64,000 nt of DNA from Dasyornis broadbenti (lineage: Eukaryota; Chordata; Aves; Passeriformes; Dasyornithidae), in contig VZRN01005629.1 of assembly GCA_013397935.1 (NCBI GenBank), positions 434,001-498,000 of the forward strand, in the 5' to 3' direction. Position numbers and translations under genes: made by a program. The notes beneath the pieces were generated by a model. The model saw only the letters and a program-made list of their open reading frames with translations. It was not told the DNA's origin and did not search any database. Positions 22,145 to 34,870 of this stretch are shown in pieces; positions within the stretch are counted from its first letter, which is position 1; the number at the start of each line of letters is the position of its first letter.

Positions 22145-24372
22145 CTCTGTGTGGAGAAGAACAAAAAGTTAGGTCATCTGTAAGGCTCTGTGGGACCTCT
22201 GAGAGCACAACTGGTTTAAAAGTTGGATAAATATAAATGCATTTATTGTGCTTTCAGAGGACAGGAATTTTCAAGAAGTGAATCTCATAACAAATGGCCA
22301 TTTTAAGAGGTAGTTGATGCAGAGAAAGAGCCAGGTTAACTTGGAATTTTGGGTAAGGTTCATGTAGCCTGAGACTGTAATTCTGCAGGCGCTGTGGGAT
22401 CCATGGGTTTATGCATGTATTCCACGCAGTAGAATTTGATCCAAAGGTATTTTACGTGAAAGTTGTTATAGGGCTTGTTTGCCATTATACAACCAAATAT
22501 ATAAGTAAAAAGATTTCAGACAAATTTGATATAGCTATTTAAAGTGGTTTGGGTTTTGTCCATTTTAGTACTGTCACCAGTCTGTCAGACTGAACAACGA
22601 TCTCGTGTTCTCTCAGAATATTATGAATACTTGATTCTTCAGGGGTTTTTCACTTTCTAGTTGCACTGATGTAAATTTACAGTAATTGCTGTATTGAGGA
22701 GGTATGGATTAAGGTAACTGGCGAGGAAAGTCCTTGAGGTCTCGCTTCCACACTTGGTAAATAGTAACTCCTTTATGAAGTACTGTTTCGCTGTTGAATA
22801 AATTGGTGTGGTTTTGTTTTTCTTGCTTGCTGTCATTGGTAAGTTACTTTCTTCCCAACTTGTGTTGTCAAGTTTGAAATACTGTTTCCTGTTGGCTTAA
22901 AATAAAACTTTCTGCAGCATTTGTCTGTTTTGTGTTGCCTACAGAGAGCAAAATGTATCCTCAAATGTTTAAATCTGTTGCTAAGGTTAGGATAGTAGTT
23001 TCGTAGCAACACAGAGATGCCACAGGTGTTAAAGTCGTCTCTTTGGTAGAGGGTTGGTGGTTTGGTGGTTTCTGTGTTTCTCCCCTTCCTGTTTACTAGA
23101 GTAAAATGTGTTCAGGGCTCGGGTTTGTAACTCTCATGCAAACAGAGGCATGCATGCATACCTGTATTCCATAGTGGTCAAATATAAGCAAGAGTTGCTC
23201 AGGCTAGAATTTTCCAGACTGATTGTTGCTTGGAAATATTTTGCTTTGCAGCATGCAGTTTAAATGAGTTTAGGATGTGACAAGTCATCACTTCATCCAG
23301 TTCATGCTCTTTTTAGTGGCAGATTGTTTTAGAAAATCTTCATGTTTAGTATTAGTTCTGCCTTTGATCGTTATCCTGTGTAAGCATGATGTCTGCAAGG
23401 TTTTTGTACAGAACTGATTTTGAGACACCTTTGTCTGCTAAATTTCACCTTTTTCCATGTACTCAGTTGTTTGCTATGGGATGAAGATGTAGATGTGTAA
23501 GAGCTCAAATAAAACAACACACTGAGAATAACCTGTGGTTCTTCAGAGCCATGGAGTGTCTTCACTAGGACCTGGAGTGCAGACATGGATGTGAAATCAG
23601 TCAAGAATAGTCTTGTGGCTATGATTATGTTAGGGTGGTTTTTTTATACAGCCTTTGTATTTTCATTGAAATTGTTAAAGTGAAAAGGTTCTTAAAATAA
23701 ATGTTGTTCTGTTGTCCTAAAGTATTCCGTGATACTAAAAGAAAAGGAAAAAGAGAAAGTATTTGATAATTTGATAGCAATACTTCTTTAAGTGAGTTTT
23801 TAAAAGATTGGTTCTGTAAAATTAATATATAATGTTCTTTTAACTTTTAATTGCTGTTCTGTGTTCTGAGTGGAATTACCTGTGATAGGAGAGATTGATG
23901 GGGCTGGACAGCTACGGCTTGAGTTCCTGCATATTTCTGTTGGCTGTGGTAGAATATTTAAAAACCAGTCTCCATTTTTAGTGTTTTTATGAGTGCAAAA
24001 ACTTAAAAGTCAGGATTTTTTTAAAAGGGGTCTTCATATTCTACTGGCCTTATTTAGTCTCAGTGAAAGTTGTGCAATGTTAATAATTTCATCCCATGCT
24101 GAATTACTGAGGATGCTTATGCAGGAGGACTGCACTCTGAGTTTTGCATTATGGAAATATTATGTTGATAGCAGGTGTGTTGAATCTATCTCTGCTGCAT
24201 TATGCTTTGCTCTGATTCTCTCAGTCAGCTTTCTAGAGGTCATGTATTTCAGTGTGTAACTGGCGGACTTCCTTGGGCCAGATTTGAAGGGAGTGGTGTG
24301 ATTTCTGAATGAGTTTAAAATTCCACTTTGTATTCAAGTGGATTACCTGTGTTAAAATTTAATTTAAATGTA

Positions 24373-24421
24373 CTGATCACCACCTAAGGAGATGTCCAAA
24401 TTACCCGTAAGTGGTGATCAG
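24373..24421. repeat. Perfect inverted repeat, 11-bp arms, 27-nt spacer
   Basis: CTGATCACCAC (24373-24383) and its exact reverse complement GTGGTGATCAG (24411-24421). The arms do not extend. The spacing would allow a stem-loop in RNA. It lies about 140 bp before a CR1 3' end but resembles no CR1 part I know. It may be a miniature DNA-transposon remnant or chance. Confidence 0.75.
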
Positions 24422-24563
24422 CCCAGGGATCAGCCAGTGTGAGGTTAAACTGCAAATATTTATGTTGAAGTTTATGTTTATGCAAACGTTGTTGTTGTTG
24501 TCTTGTATTCAGATCAGCTTGTACAGTGTGTCGGCTTCAATGGCTGGTTTATGCTGCTTTTAA

Positions 24564-24625
24564 CAGTTGGACTCCATGATCTTACTGGTCTTTTCCAACC
24601 TAAATGATGCGGTGATTGTATGAGT
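24564..24625 (+). mobile_element. CR1 LINE 3'-terminal fragment
   Basis: CAGTTGGACTCCATGATCTT, then ACTGGTCTTTTCCAACCTAA, is the classic last segment of avian CR1, normally 'GGTTGGACTCGATGATCTT' then 'GGTCTTTTCCAACCT'. It is followed by ATGATGCGGTGATTGTATGAG, a decayed run of the terminal ATTCTATGA repeats. It is severely 5'-truncated: sequence before about 24564 no longer matches. The orientation is the same as XYLT1. Confidence 0.85.
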
Positions 24626-26897
24626 CTAACTTTGATGAAAAATTAAGCAAAGCCTCAGGGTCTAGAGGAAAGGTGCTCTGTCTGTGTGGCAGCAAGTGGG
24701 TGTAGATTCAACTCCCAGATCTACAGAAAGCTGCTTGTGTGACTTCCTCATGGAGGAGGAAAACATGGGGCTAGCTGTCTCTGCTTCCCAGTGAAACAGA
24801 AGCAGAGTCACTGGACAGGGATGTGGCTACCACTGCCTGGCAGACAACAAACACATGGATTGCAGCTGCACTGAGAGGTGACATTTGCCAAGCATCTGTG
24901 TCTGTTTGGGTTTTTTTTAGTGACAGGATGAGTATCGTGGATAGACCAGTCACCCAGAGGAGTTTGAAAGTTTAAAGGGTATTCACAGCTTGACAACTGA
25001 CTCACTGAGGAATGCAGGAGAGAAGGTGTATTTGAAGAAAAGCATGAGATGGTTTTTTTTGCCACAAAATCCACTGGGAATTACTGTTTCTAAGGAGATG
25101 GTGTAAATGTACTTTGCTGCGACAAATTCTTATTGCAATACCAGTGCAAAAAGTGCTGTTGTATATAGCTTCTGAGTGTAAGTCATGTGCCTGGCATCAC
25201 CCTGTGCAGGGTTCCCAGAAACAGGTGAGCTCTTCTCTCTGTTTCTCTTGCAGAGTCTTGAATTTGTTTGAGCCAAACCCAAAACTGATGGTTGACAAAA
25301 TAGTTGCCAGCCCTTAAGGTAGCCAGGTGGGTTGTGGAGGTACCTTCCCTGCCACGAGGGATGAGACCCTCCTGCTTCAGCTGTCTGATAGATCCTGGTT
25401 TGGTGGGATGGATAGTCCAGGTCTGGACAGTGATGGTTAGATTCTGTTACCAGTGCTACAGGCTGGGGTTGTGCCTGGCTCGCTTTGCAGCAGCTGGTTC
25501 TGTTTTGGAGCAGTTGGTGGATGGACCCTGTTTTATCATCTTTCTGCTACATCAGTAATCGGGATAATTTTTCTGTGAGCTGCACACATCTGTGGCCCAA
25601 ACCCTGTGCTAAGCCCGGAGGAAGTCAGTGAAAGGTGACATTTGCCACAGCTCAATGCTGCTTCAATTCTATGCATTTTATTTTTAAGGCTTTAACACAG
25701 ATATTAATGAAGTCCTTTGGTTTGCACATATCAGCATAAATATGAGTATCTTCTGAACTTACTTGCAAGCCTAATATTTCTTGTAAGATTACCAATATCT
25801 TTAAGTAGTCCTTCTATGTGTGTATGAAGGGGGGGGAAAACCAAACCCCCAAGCCTTTGGCCATTCCAGCTGCTGATTGTGAGCACTAAGTCCTTGAGAA
25901 GAAGCTTTTCTATTATCCCTAATGCTCTAAAGCTTGCTGAATAAACAAAATGAACACAGATGTTTCCTCACTGGTGATACAGTTCATAAGAAGACTCTAC
26001 TCAAGTCATTGCTCAGCTGCAACTTCTGTGTGCAGAAATCTGTGGACCAAACAATTCAGTCCTACACAAGGAAACTTCCTGTGAAGTTGAACAGGCTTGC
26101 TGAGTAATACCTTTTGTGTTAACAGTTTATTAACCACTTAATGAATTACTCACATATGTTTAAATTAGCCAAAAGCTTATTTCTTGCCGCATGGAAATGC
26201 TGTGAGGATGCTGCAATGGCTGCTGAGGTCAAGTCCTATCCTTGGAGGAATGACCATGTGAACATGCATTTGCCTGCAGTCCTGGGGGGCAGTTATGTGG
26301 CTTATAGTTGAACAAAACCAGAATCAAAATCAGTACTGTACAGGAATCCTTTACTAGTGGTTTAATTCTGGGTAAACTGAGGTTATGCTAGTTTTAACAA
26401 TTTTATAAGAAACTTCACACAATGAAAGAGGAATAACTGTGAATTGGTTGCAGTCTGTATTTAGTGACAAAGCAACTCTTTGCTATTACTCTGGTCAGGT
26501 TGCCTCCCTGGTTACTCCTTTTGCAATTATTTTCTTTGTTTAGGCAATTTTTTGCAAGACTAAGATCTTTAGGTTTATAGAACAGAGTTTGACAATGTAG
26601 GTGTACAGGGAAAGTCAGGAACGATGTCCAGATCTTCTTGAAGCTGCACCACAGCAGTGGATGTGCCCTGGGAGCAGAGGGCGCTTGCAGGATGCCCTGA
26701 TCTTAGATAGCTTTCACAGTTTGCCTACAGACAAGGTCACGGTTTGTAGAGGAGAGCAGGAGTGCATTAAGGCTTTAGGGCAAGCTTGAGGAATCTGACC
26801 ACTTAGACTCTGCCTGTCACTGCTGGACCTGCTATTGTGTTTAAAATAATAAAAAATAAAAAAGAAAGACTGGGCATATGTTTGCGAGGACTCATGT

Positions 26898-26943
26898 TTT
26901 AATAATGATTTCAGATTACCTTTAATAATGATTTCAAATTATC
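26898..26943. repeat. Tandem duplication, two 23-bp units
   Basis: TTTAATAATGATTTCAGATT+ACC at 26898-26920 is followed directly by the same 23-mer with two changes at 26921-26943. This is a recent-looking local duplication with no coding context. Confidence 0.85.
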
Positions 26944-28404
26944 TAAAAATCCTTTTCCTGGATTTTCAGAGGTATCGCTTGCTGCTGGAAGGAAGGTTAC
27001 TTTAGTCACTTTGCTCATGAGAAGTTCAAAGCAACTTGTGTAGGATTAAATTATTTTAGACCTGCTGATTTCTGTTACTATGTTACTAACTCCTGACTTC
27101 TTGGTAACTCTGTTGCTGTGCTTATCCTCAAATCCCTTTTTGTTGGAAACTTACTCGTTTATTCCCCCATCAGGCTGAGCTTGCTGCTGCTGCAGTTGCT
27201 GTTAGCCCCAGGCAGTGACAGATGGAAACGTTCAGCTCCATGTTCAGTCGCTGCCCTGTGGCACAGCCGCTTCCCAGGGCCGATTGTTTGAGGCTGTCCT
27301 GCATTTTGCGGAGCTGTATCGGAAATACTGGAGGCTGCAACTTCAGCCACCCCTCATCCCACACAACGTGTCTGATTCACCTGCAGGACAACTCATCTAT
27401 GATGCAGAGATGAACTTTCTGTTTGGATTCTCCCTCAGTACACCATGGAAACTTGCTTTCATGTCCATGTCTGTGCTCCCTCTCTGCTTGCACCTTTCTT
27501 CTTTCTAAAGATCAGATTTTTCCTGTTCTCCCTTTCATTTTTTATTCTCAGTGATGTGTATCTCTACTTCTGTTCTTCTGTCCCTCTTCTGAACAAAGAT
27601 AATTTATTGTTTCTGAGCATTTGAGTAACGGTTTTGTCACCTCTTTGCAGAGATAGACCATCTTTGATCAATAGCAAAAGAAAGTGGTTGTAGAAATTCA
27701 CATTATGCACTTGCATACTCTGTAGAGTGTCTTTGTAGCTGATGCTTAGCATATTGCCTCTGGAAACGTGTTTCGGGCATGTGGCTTTTATTTGTGCAGC
27801 AAGGGACCCTGGCAAATGCTTCATGTTTGATATGAGCTCACAGTCCTTTTAGATATTGAATAATATGAATGAGGGCTTATCAACATCCTCTCAAAGAGCG
27901 CTGCAGTTTGTGACCTACAATGGTGGCATAATATGCTATGGCATAATGGAAAAGTTGCAAACAGTACTTGAAATACTACAAACTGTATTAACAGTAAAAG
28001 CAATTAAATGTGGAAGGAATTTCTTAGGAAAACTGTGAATTTTTTGATATTGAAGTCTCTTAAATGAAGACTAGAGCCTCTAGGGGAACTGGAAGTTAGT
28101 ACAGGTATCAGTGGGTAACGTTCTGGCCTTAGTGGGACATATCTGTGCTTGTGGTGTGTTGGAATATCAAGGGCAGACAGGTAGTGGAGCCCAGGGTTTA
28201 GGTGAAGTACTGTTCTTGGATACATTTGTGTGTGATTCATCCACATCACTCTGCAGGAGCTGTATGTGGTGCTAATGTTTCTGTTAGCTGGGCTCAAGGA
28301 CACTGTACTTGATATTTCTAATTTCTATCTTTTCAAGATCACTTAGGAGTTAAAATAAAATCAGAATGTCCACTCTCCTTTAAAATGTAGTATCCAATAT
28401 GTAG

Positions 28405-28475
28405 CAAATTCTCAACTCCTCTGAAGCTGGTGGAAAAGTTCCCAATGACTTTGAAGGAGTTAAGATTTCACCTTA
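28405..28475. mobile_element. Possible ancient amniote interspersed repeat
   Basis: GGTGGAAAAGTTCCCAATGA, then CTTTGAAGGAGTTAAGATTT, resembles the reptile-wide pattern 'GCAAAACTCCCATTGACTTC' then 'AATGGGAGTTAGGATTT'. The order is conserved and the divergence high. The family is not assigned. Confidence is limited because the diagnostic core is short. Confidence 0.35.
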
Positions 28476-29445
28476 AGGCTTGTTTGCTCCAGCATTTGTC
28501 CTTTGAGTTATAAACTCCTGGCACAGCTGTAAAACCTGAAATATTCAGTAGTGATTGGTAGTGACTGACTGCAGCTTTTCACTAAGTTGACATTTTGTTC
28601 TTTGAGCTCAGGCTGATGTTTCCTTTAACATTTCTTACTTGAAATCAAGTTCAGTTTTGGTTCCTGTCGCCAAGGAGGCAGTACAAGCGCTGCCCTAAGC
28701 TAAGGCAGTGCAGTGTGCTGTGCTGTGACATTTATACCATGGCTGATGCACCAGCATCCTGAGCTGATGTTTTAGGCTTCTTTTGCCAATGCAAAATATT
28801 TATGGATTTTTCTCCCTGCTTATGAAACACTCTTGTCTTATATATGGTATGAACAAATGCACTTAGCTTTTCCCCTATGCCCCATTTGTTGACAAATCAG
28901 CCACCCTTACTCAAACGTGTACATGTACGTATATGCTTATGTGCATATATATATGCATATCTCTGTGGTGGAGGAGACTTCTGCTTTGTGAAAGTCGGTG
29001 ATCAAAGGGTGAAAGCTCTCCCTGAAAGGCAGTGGGGTGTCAGCCCCTCGTAGTTGCTGTGTAAGAAGATTGATGTACGACTTTGATGCTGCATGAAGCA
29101 GTTTTTGATTCTCAGTGAACGTTGTTTTTTGCATAGAGGAAGACAAGGACACTAAATCTATGGAGAGTGAATCTTGAGGAAAAAGAACTCCAGCAAATAA
29201 CAAGGTGAATTTTGTATTCATGCACAGCTCAGGTGTTTGGAGATATAGGCTGTGTGCAGAATTGTGCTCCTGTGACAAGCTTTTTATTCTTAACAAAATT
29301 GTTGCTATTAGTCTCTTGCAGCACATCCAAAAGCTCTTGTCACATTTGATTTCAGGTTAAAACTGTGTAAAGCCTTCAGTTTTTTTTTAAAGGAACTTTA
29401 AATTTTCCTACTCTCCTAGTTGAGAGGTGGTGTCTGCCTGCTGCT

Positions 29446-29463
29446 TTTTTTTTTTTTTTTTTT
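29446..29463. repeat. Poly(T) tract beside assembly gap
   Basis: A run of about eighteen T or more, then AAATTTTTTCCTT and directly the N gap; T bases resume on the far side (TTTTTGTAAC). The gap evidently lies within a T-rich low-complexity stretch. Confidence 0.85.
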
Positions 29464-29476
29464 AAATTTTTTCCTT

Positions 29477-29525
29477 NNNNNNNNNNNNNNNNNNNNNNNN
29501 NNNNNNNNNNNNNNNNNNNNNNNNN
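29477..29525. other. Assembly gap, 49 N
   Basis: A run of N inside T-rich simple sequence in intron 1. It probably reflects difficulty in assembling the homopolymer, and the true length is unknown. An open frame that seems to cross it is meaningless. Confidence 0.95.
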
Positions 29526-31519
29526 TTTTTGTAACTTTTCTCCTTGGTATTTATAACAAAAAACTTACTTGGGAGTTTATTTCATGTTCACTCCATGACA
29601 AAGTACATACTTGGCACAAATTTTTCTGTTATAGCTGGAACAGAAAGCACAATAAAGATTTAGAAAGGGAAGTAGTCTTTCTCCATTTAAAACAAATGTT
29701 GATAATCTGGTGACCTTTCTAACAGCATAAAAGTGTGATACCTTGTATTTATTTGCAGTCTCCTTGGTTATAGGGATCATCAGTGGGATCCTGCCCAACT
29801 CTTGCCAATTTCTGTATTTTTTCCCCCCAGCATTCTAAAAATACGTCAGGAGTCTGGAGCATAAACAGTTCAATTTCTGCAAAGGAAAATGAACTCTTGC
29901 TGGTCTGCCAGAAGTTATCAGCAAAGGAGATGATAAAGAGGGGAGGAATTATGAGTCTGCAGTATAGTAATGAGTAATTCCATTCTGGAGCTGTTGACAG
30001 GACACTGCTAGAGAAAGTTGTCAGAAAGTGACATGCCATGATTGGGCATTGCCTGAAAGACCATAAATACTAAAAATAAATTACCCATTTTTGTTGCAAG
30101 GCATATGTTGAGAGTTTCCTCTGAGGTTCTAACACCTGGAATAAGATTGGTAGCGCTTCTTTGTAGCACCAAGCTGATAATTTTGTTTTAAGAGCTGTAT
30201 TAAAAATCTCTTCGTCAAATGAATAGCCAATCCTCTTTTCTTGGCTTGCTTTTCTTCCTCTGCTTTTAAGAGATCTGAATAAATGTTTTCCCTGTGAGTT
30301 GCTTCTCAGTAGCAGACAGAGCATGTCATCATGAAGAAGGGATTGAGTGTCTTCTTGGTAAGGAGTGATTGGAGCATCTTATGGTTGAGTGATATTTGAC
30401 AGAACTTTGTAATCTCAGCTGAGGTAATGATTTATCAGAAGTACCACCTTGGATGAATGGATGTGATGCCAGTTAGAACCGTATGGGAGATGATGCGCAA
30501 AGTAACTCTTGCTTTTATGTACCTGTATTTCTCATTGCCTGTTGGCATCTTTCTAGCTTTAAAAAATTGAAAGGACAGATATGACAGCAAAATGTAGCAT
30601 ACAATGACCTCTGAGCCTTCTCTCAGAGAGTAAAGCATGTTTGCAGTTAGAAAAGTGTGTTATTTTATGCTCCAGATTAAGTCCTGTAGTAAACTTGGAG
30701 AAATACAAGATGACATAGCAAGTGAGGTGCTGATCTTGTTAGTTTTTGTCATCTGGCAGTTTTTCAGAAACTATCGCTGTATTCATTATTTGTACTCTAT
30801 TTAAATTAATTCTTGCTGCCACATTTCAGTTGGTAATGCTGTCTTTAGATGTTTAAACCATATTTAAAATGTATCGTAGGGTAAGAATATATAATGAACC
30901 AATCACTATTCATGATAAAGCAGCCAAAGATGAATAAATTAATACTATGTGAATAGTCTCTAGTTTTATAATTTCAAATTAATTCATAGCCTGAATTATT
31001 TTTTGATTACTAAAGCACTGATAATTTAATAAACCTTGAATTTCTGAGTTCTAGCAAGGATTTCAAATTAATGTTCCAAGTTGCAGTTCAGGCCTCAGGG
31101 AAGTTGTCCAGCACCTCTGCAGTAACTTTACCTCATTTAAATTAAATATACAGTGATCTTTGTCTTGGTTCCTGGAGAGAAGTGAACTCTACACTTAAGC
31201 CTTGTGAGGCAGAACCTATACCGATGACTTTTGTTCTGCACAGTACAAGCGTAGCTTCTCTCATTGTCATGTGTCTCCTCCTGACTTCAGAGGATGTTAC
31301 AGTTTATTGCTGGGAGTGGGAGAAAAGATCAGTCCATGCTGGGAGACTTCTTGACTCTGCAGGGGAAATGCTGGGTACAAGGGGACAGAACTCGGAAGTT
31401 TTACTCTTGCTGACCTATTTTGTGGCCTTTGGTGGCCTCTGTGCCTCATTTTCTTTCTGGATTGAGTCTCTTTTGTCTCTTTGGATCTTGTAAGTTTTCT
31501 TTGAAGCAGGAATGTTATT

Positions 31520-31582
31520 TTACTATATGTTCAGCACAGAGAGGGCCCCATGCCCAGTGGGGTTATTCAGGGGCTTTTATAT
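31520..31582 (-). mobile_element. Possible ancient amniote repeat, reverse copy
   Basis: TATATGTTCAGCACAGAGAG followed by GGCCCCATGCCCAGTGGGG and CAGGGGCTTTTATAT parallels the reverse complement of the repeat proposed at 18969-19060. The usual order there is 'TGTACAGCACCTAGCACAATGGGG', 'CCTGGTCCATGACTGGGGCTCC', then an AT-rich end. Order and spacing are plausible but the copy is strongly diverged. Confidence 0.35.
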
Positions 31583-34500
31583 AACGTGTGACGATGGTCT
31601 GTATTGTGAAAAAGGCAAAGCAAACAAATCAAGAGAGGAGAATGTGCTTCTGATTTGAAAGGCAGCTCTGTGCATAAATATCTGTTCGACTTCAGGAAAC
31701 TGCAAAAAGAAATGGTTAGCTGTAGCTTTCCACATACTTCCAGTTCTTCATTTTTTCTGCTCTTTCTCCCTGTGCCTAAATGGTTCAGGAAAATGCCTCT
31801 TCCAAATGACTATTTTGCTATTTTTACATAGGTAATTAGTTCTAGGACATTTATGGAGCTAACATCAGAGGCAGACTGCTTTCTATTCAAACCTCTTGGA
31901 TTTGGCTGCAAGATTCTTAGAACTTTATTGTTATCTCCTGAAATTTTGCTTAGTGGGGTTTACCTTTACAGTGCTCTACCAGTTTCTGTTCAGAGCTCTG
32001 TTACTCTATTTGCATCCATCTTTGAAGAGATATTCTACAGCATACTGTTTACTAGGAGTTTTGATTCATTTAGCACTTCTTGTCTCCCAGCAGGTTGATT
32101 TACAGACATGGTTTGGTACGTGTTGCTATTTGCCGCTTTCAGAAATGCGGAGTCATGTCAGCAATGAAATGCTGCAGTTTCCTAACTATGGTAGTTAAAC
32201 CAGTCCATGAACTGCAGGGATGGTAAACCCTTTAAAAATTGAATTTTATCTCATAGAGATATGTTATTACTGTATGATGAATAAATTACTTCTTTGTAAC
32301 ATTTTCTGTTAAGTGGTTCTTCCTTTAGCTTTCTGATTATTCACCAGCTTGTCAAACTTTTCCTGTTGCAATTTATCCTTTTGTTTTAAATACCTCATAA
32401 GTTCTGATTGAGTCACCAAATTTTCCTAGTTTGGAAGAGAACAAGTTTCGGAGCTCTGAAACAGTTGCTACAATCCTAACCCCTGAGAAAATGCTGTGGT
32501 TTTGAATGCAAATTCAATTAAAAATTGGTTGGGAACATTAATTTTCTGCTAAATGCTGTTACATAAAATTCTCAGGGATCTCACATAAATGTTTAATTCC
32601 TACAAACAAAGCCCCGAGTAGACACTTTATCTGACTCATTTCAAAGTTAAAAAAGAGTAAGTGCTCTCTTTGGAGTAAACCTGCAGGAGTTTGGAAAGTT
32701 ACACTATTAATGTAATTGATTTTTATGTCAAGGATAAATTTTGCCTTCAACATCCAGGTGCAAAGGTTCACATGCCTGCACGGAATATCTAATAAGTGTG
32801 TGTGATTTCAAAGTCTTAGGGAGGCAAAGAAGCAAAGTGCTTCCATAGAAAAATGGCTGTTTTGTTTCTCTGGAGAGCAAGAGGCCTAGTGTGGACTCTG
32901 TCAGGGAGAAACTTGTGTTAGGCTTTATTTCAAGATCCTGTCAGATGGGTTTGTGTGATGGAACTGCACAGTTTCTGCTCTACGGGCTCTCTGTACACTA
33001 TGGCCTGATCTGCATTCGGACAATCTTTTGCAAGCACTACTTGGGATGTGACACTTCAGTCATCTTGTAAAATCACAGTTATAAATATTGGCTAATTTTC
33101 AGTGTCTCAAGATCAGCCCAGCCCTGTGAAAATTGTGCACTGCAAAGCCAGGCAGTGCAGAGGAGTGGTGGGGAGCCCATCAGAATTCCACCTGTGTGCA
33201 ACTGCCTTGGGCAGGCTGTGCCACTGGGCTCTCAGTGACCTCAGCGCCACTTCTCTGTTCCAGCAGTGTGAGCCAGGTCAGGGCAGCTGAGCACTGCATC
33301 CCTCAGCAGCTCTCCTCAGGCAGGAAGGTTCCTTGGAGCATGTGCTTCCAGGGAAGAACAGGCATTAGACACTGTCTCATGTGCATGTGTGTGAGCAGAG
33401 AGAACAGAAGCTTTGGAAAAATAAATACATTTGCTTTTTTCTCACCAAATATTCTAGGTATAAAAGATGGAAAAATAAATTAACTGGGCTTTGTGGGTAG
33501 CTTCTGTCTTCATCTGTGACTTTGTGGTTTTTTTGCCAGTCTCATCTGAAGTGAACAGGTTGTGCGTCCTGCACACCTGCGTGTTTCGTTTGTACTCTCC
33601 TGCACACATACTCTGGTCATTGCAAGCACTTTCTTACAGTAATTAGTTGTTATCAGCTATCGTCTTGTTGGTGTTGATTTCTCAGTTGCAGCAGGCTAGT
33701 ATGTAAGGTGATGGTCCCGAGCCCCAAATTAGGGTGTACTACTCTTGCTCCTTGCTGTGTTGGATGGAAATACTTTCAACATCACTTACCTGCTTAAAAT
33801 CTGTTTCACACAGTGTAGGTTAATGCCACAGAAGCCTTACATGCTGCTACTTTGGTAACAGAAAGATGAACACTTAAATGTGAATAAATGACAATGCAAG
33901 AGTTTTATTGGGTGTAAGGGAGCTATTCTGTGCTAGAACATTGCTGTTTTACCTGCTTGTTGAGAGGAATGGGTTTCTTGTACAGTTTTTCACTGCAAAT
34001 CAAATTGGTGTATAGCTGAAAGTCTTGTGCAAAGGGATTCCAAATGTTATGCAGAGAATTCCCTGAGGAAGTTTGATAAACAAAGCAGCAATACAGGTCA
34101 TTGCACATTCATTACGTGTTGTAGGTCTCTTTTTTTAAAAGGGGACTTAGGCATATCCTACAAGGCAGATTTTGAAATTCTAATATTTTGGATAAGGTAG
34201 CAGAGGTATTGTTAAAAAAATTGTGTTGGGTACAGCAAGGACTGCAGGTTTTCTAGCGCTTGAAATGACTGATGGAAGGAGACAAGCAGAAAAGCAAACA
34301 GCAGAGGATTATGTTTCAGGGCAGAGCTTAAGCTTTCAGGAAGAGAAAGACTTTATTTTTGCTGAAGTGCCTGTCATGGAGATGATGCTAGTGCTGGGTT
34401 CTTCACTATGTTCTGCCAGACCCTGCAGACAGGTAGATGCTGAAGAAGACGAGCTCACATCTGTGCTTCCTGTAAAAATCTTTCTCAGCTTCCCACTTTT

Positions 34501-34619
34501 AAACTTACTATCTTATGTCATATCTCTACCCCTTCCTCCCTTTCCCTGGCTGTTGTCACTGTTCCTCGTCTTCTAACCACTCTGGGTTTTAGTTTTTCTT
34601 TTCCCCCTGCAAATCCCAG

Positions 34620-34870
34620 CCATGAGTGCTGTGCTCTCACTGCTGCGGCGCTTCCTCTTTGGGGTTTCTGCAAGGAGCCTCAGCCCAGCTTTGCTGGGTG
34701 CTCATGGCACCCTGTGCCTGAGGCCGAGCCATGGCTGAGCCATTTCCTGTTTGCTCTGAGTGCTGCATGGTGGCCACAAAATGGCACAAAATGGCCCAGC
34801 TGGGAGGCTGCCCAGTGCTGGCTTGTGGTGTCCCGTGTAGCAGGGGAAATTTGAACCAGCAGCTCACAAA
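34620..34870. other. GC-richer intronic patch
   Basis: About 250 bp clearly richer in G+C than the surrounding intron. It contains CTGCTGCGGCGC, the near-palindrome GAGCCATGGCTGAGCC, and two close copies of CACAAAATGGC at about 34774-34795. AAAATGGC is a YY1-like motif. On the minus strand it falls in a 160-codon open frame without known domains. It could be an intronic regulatory element, an unrecognised repeat, or an isochore fluctuation. No exon boundaries could be argued. Confidence 0.3.

Larger units (their letters stand above)
11914..24372 (+). other. XYLT1 intron 1, first part (gene-free)
   Basis: After the CpG island ends near 12250 the sequence is ordinary AT-rich intronic DNA. No frame resembles the second XYLT1 exon or any other known protein. 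A minus-strand frame of 128 codons at 13851-14237 has no family resemblance I recognise and is within chance length. Repeats here are listed separately: A and T homopolymers and the two ancient interspersed relics at 18771-19060. Human XYLT1 is also a gene of several hundred kilobases with very long introns, so this layout is as expected. Confidence 0.7.

Noticed and set aside
28915..28962. Alternating purine-pyrimidine stretch (GTGTACATGTACGTATATG and following ATATATATGCATAT)
   Set aside because: Short, impure simple sequence; could adopt Z-form or cruciform shapes, but nothing distinguishes it from ordinary microsatellite decay.
32305..32480. T-rich segment vaguely like a CR1 3' region
   Set aside because: Only a short GGTTCTTCCTTTAG-type block resembles CR1; no terminal repeats or ordered set of blocks could be followed.
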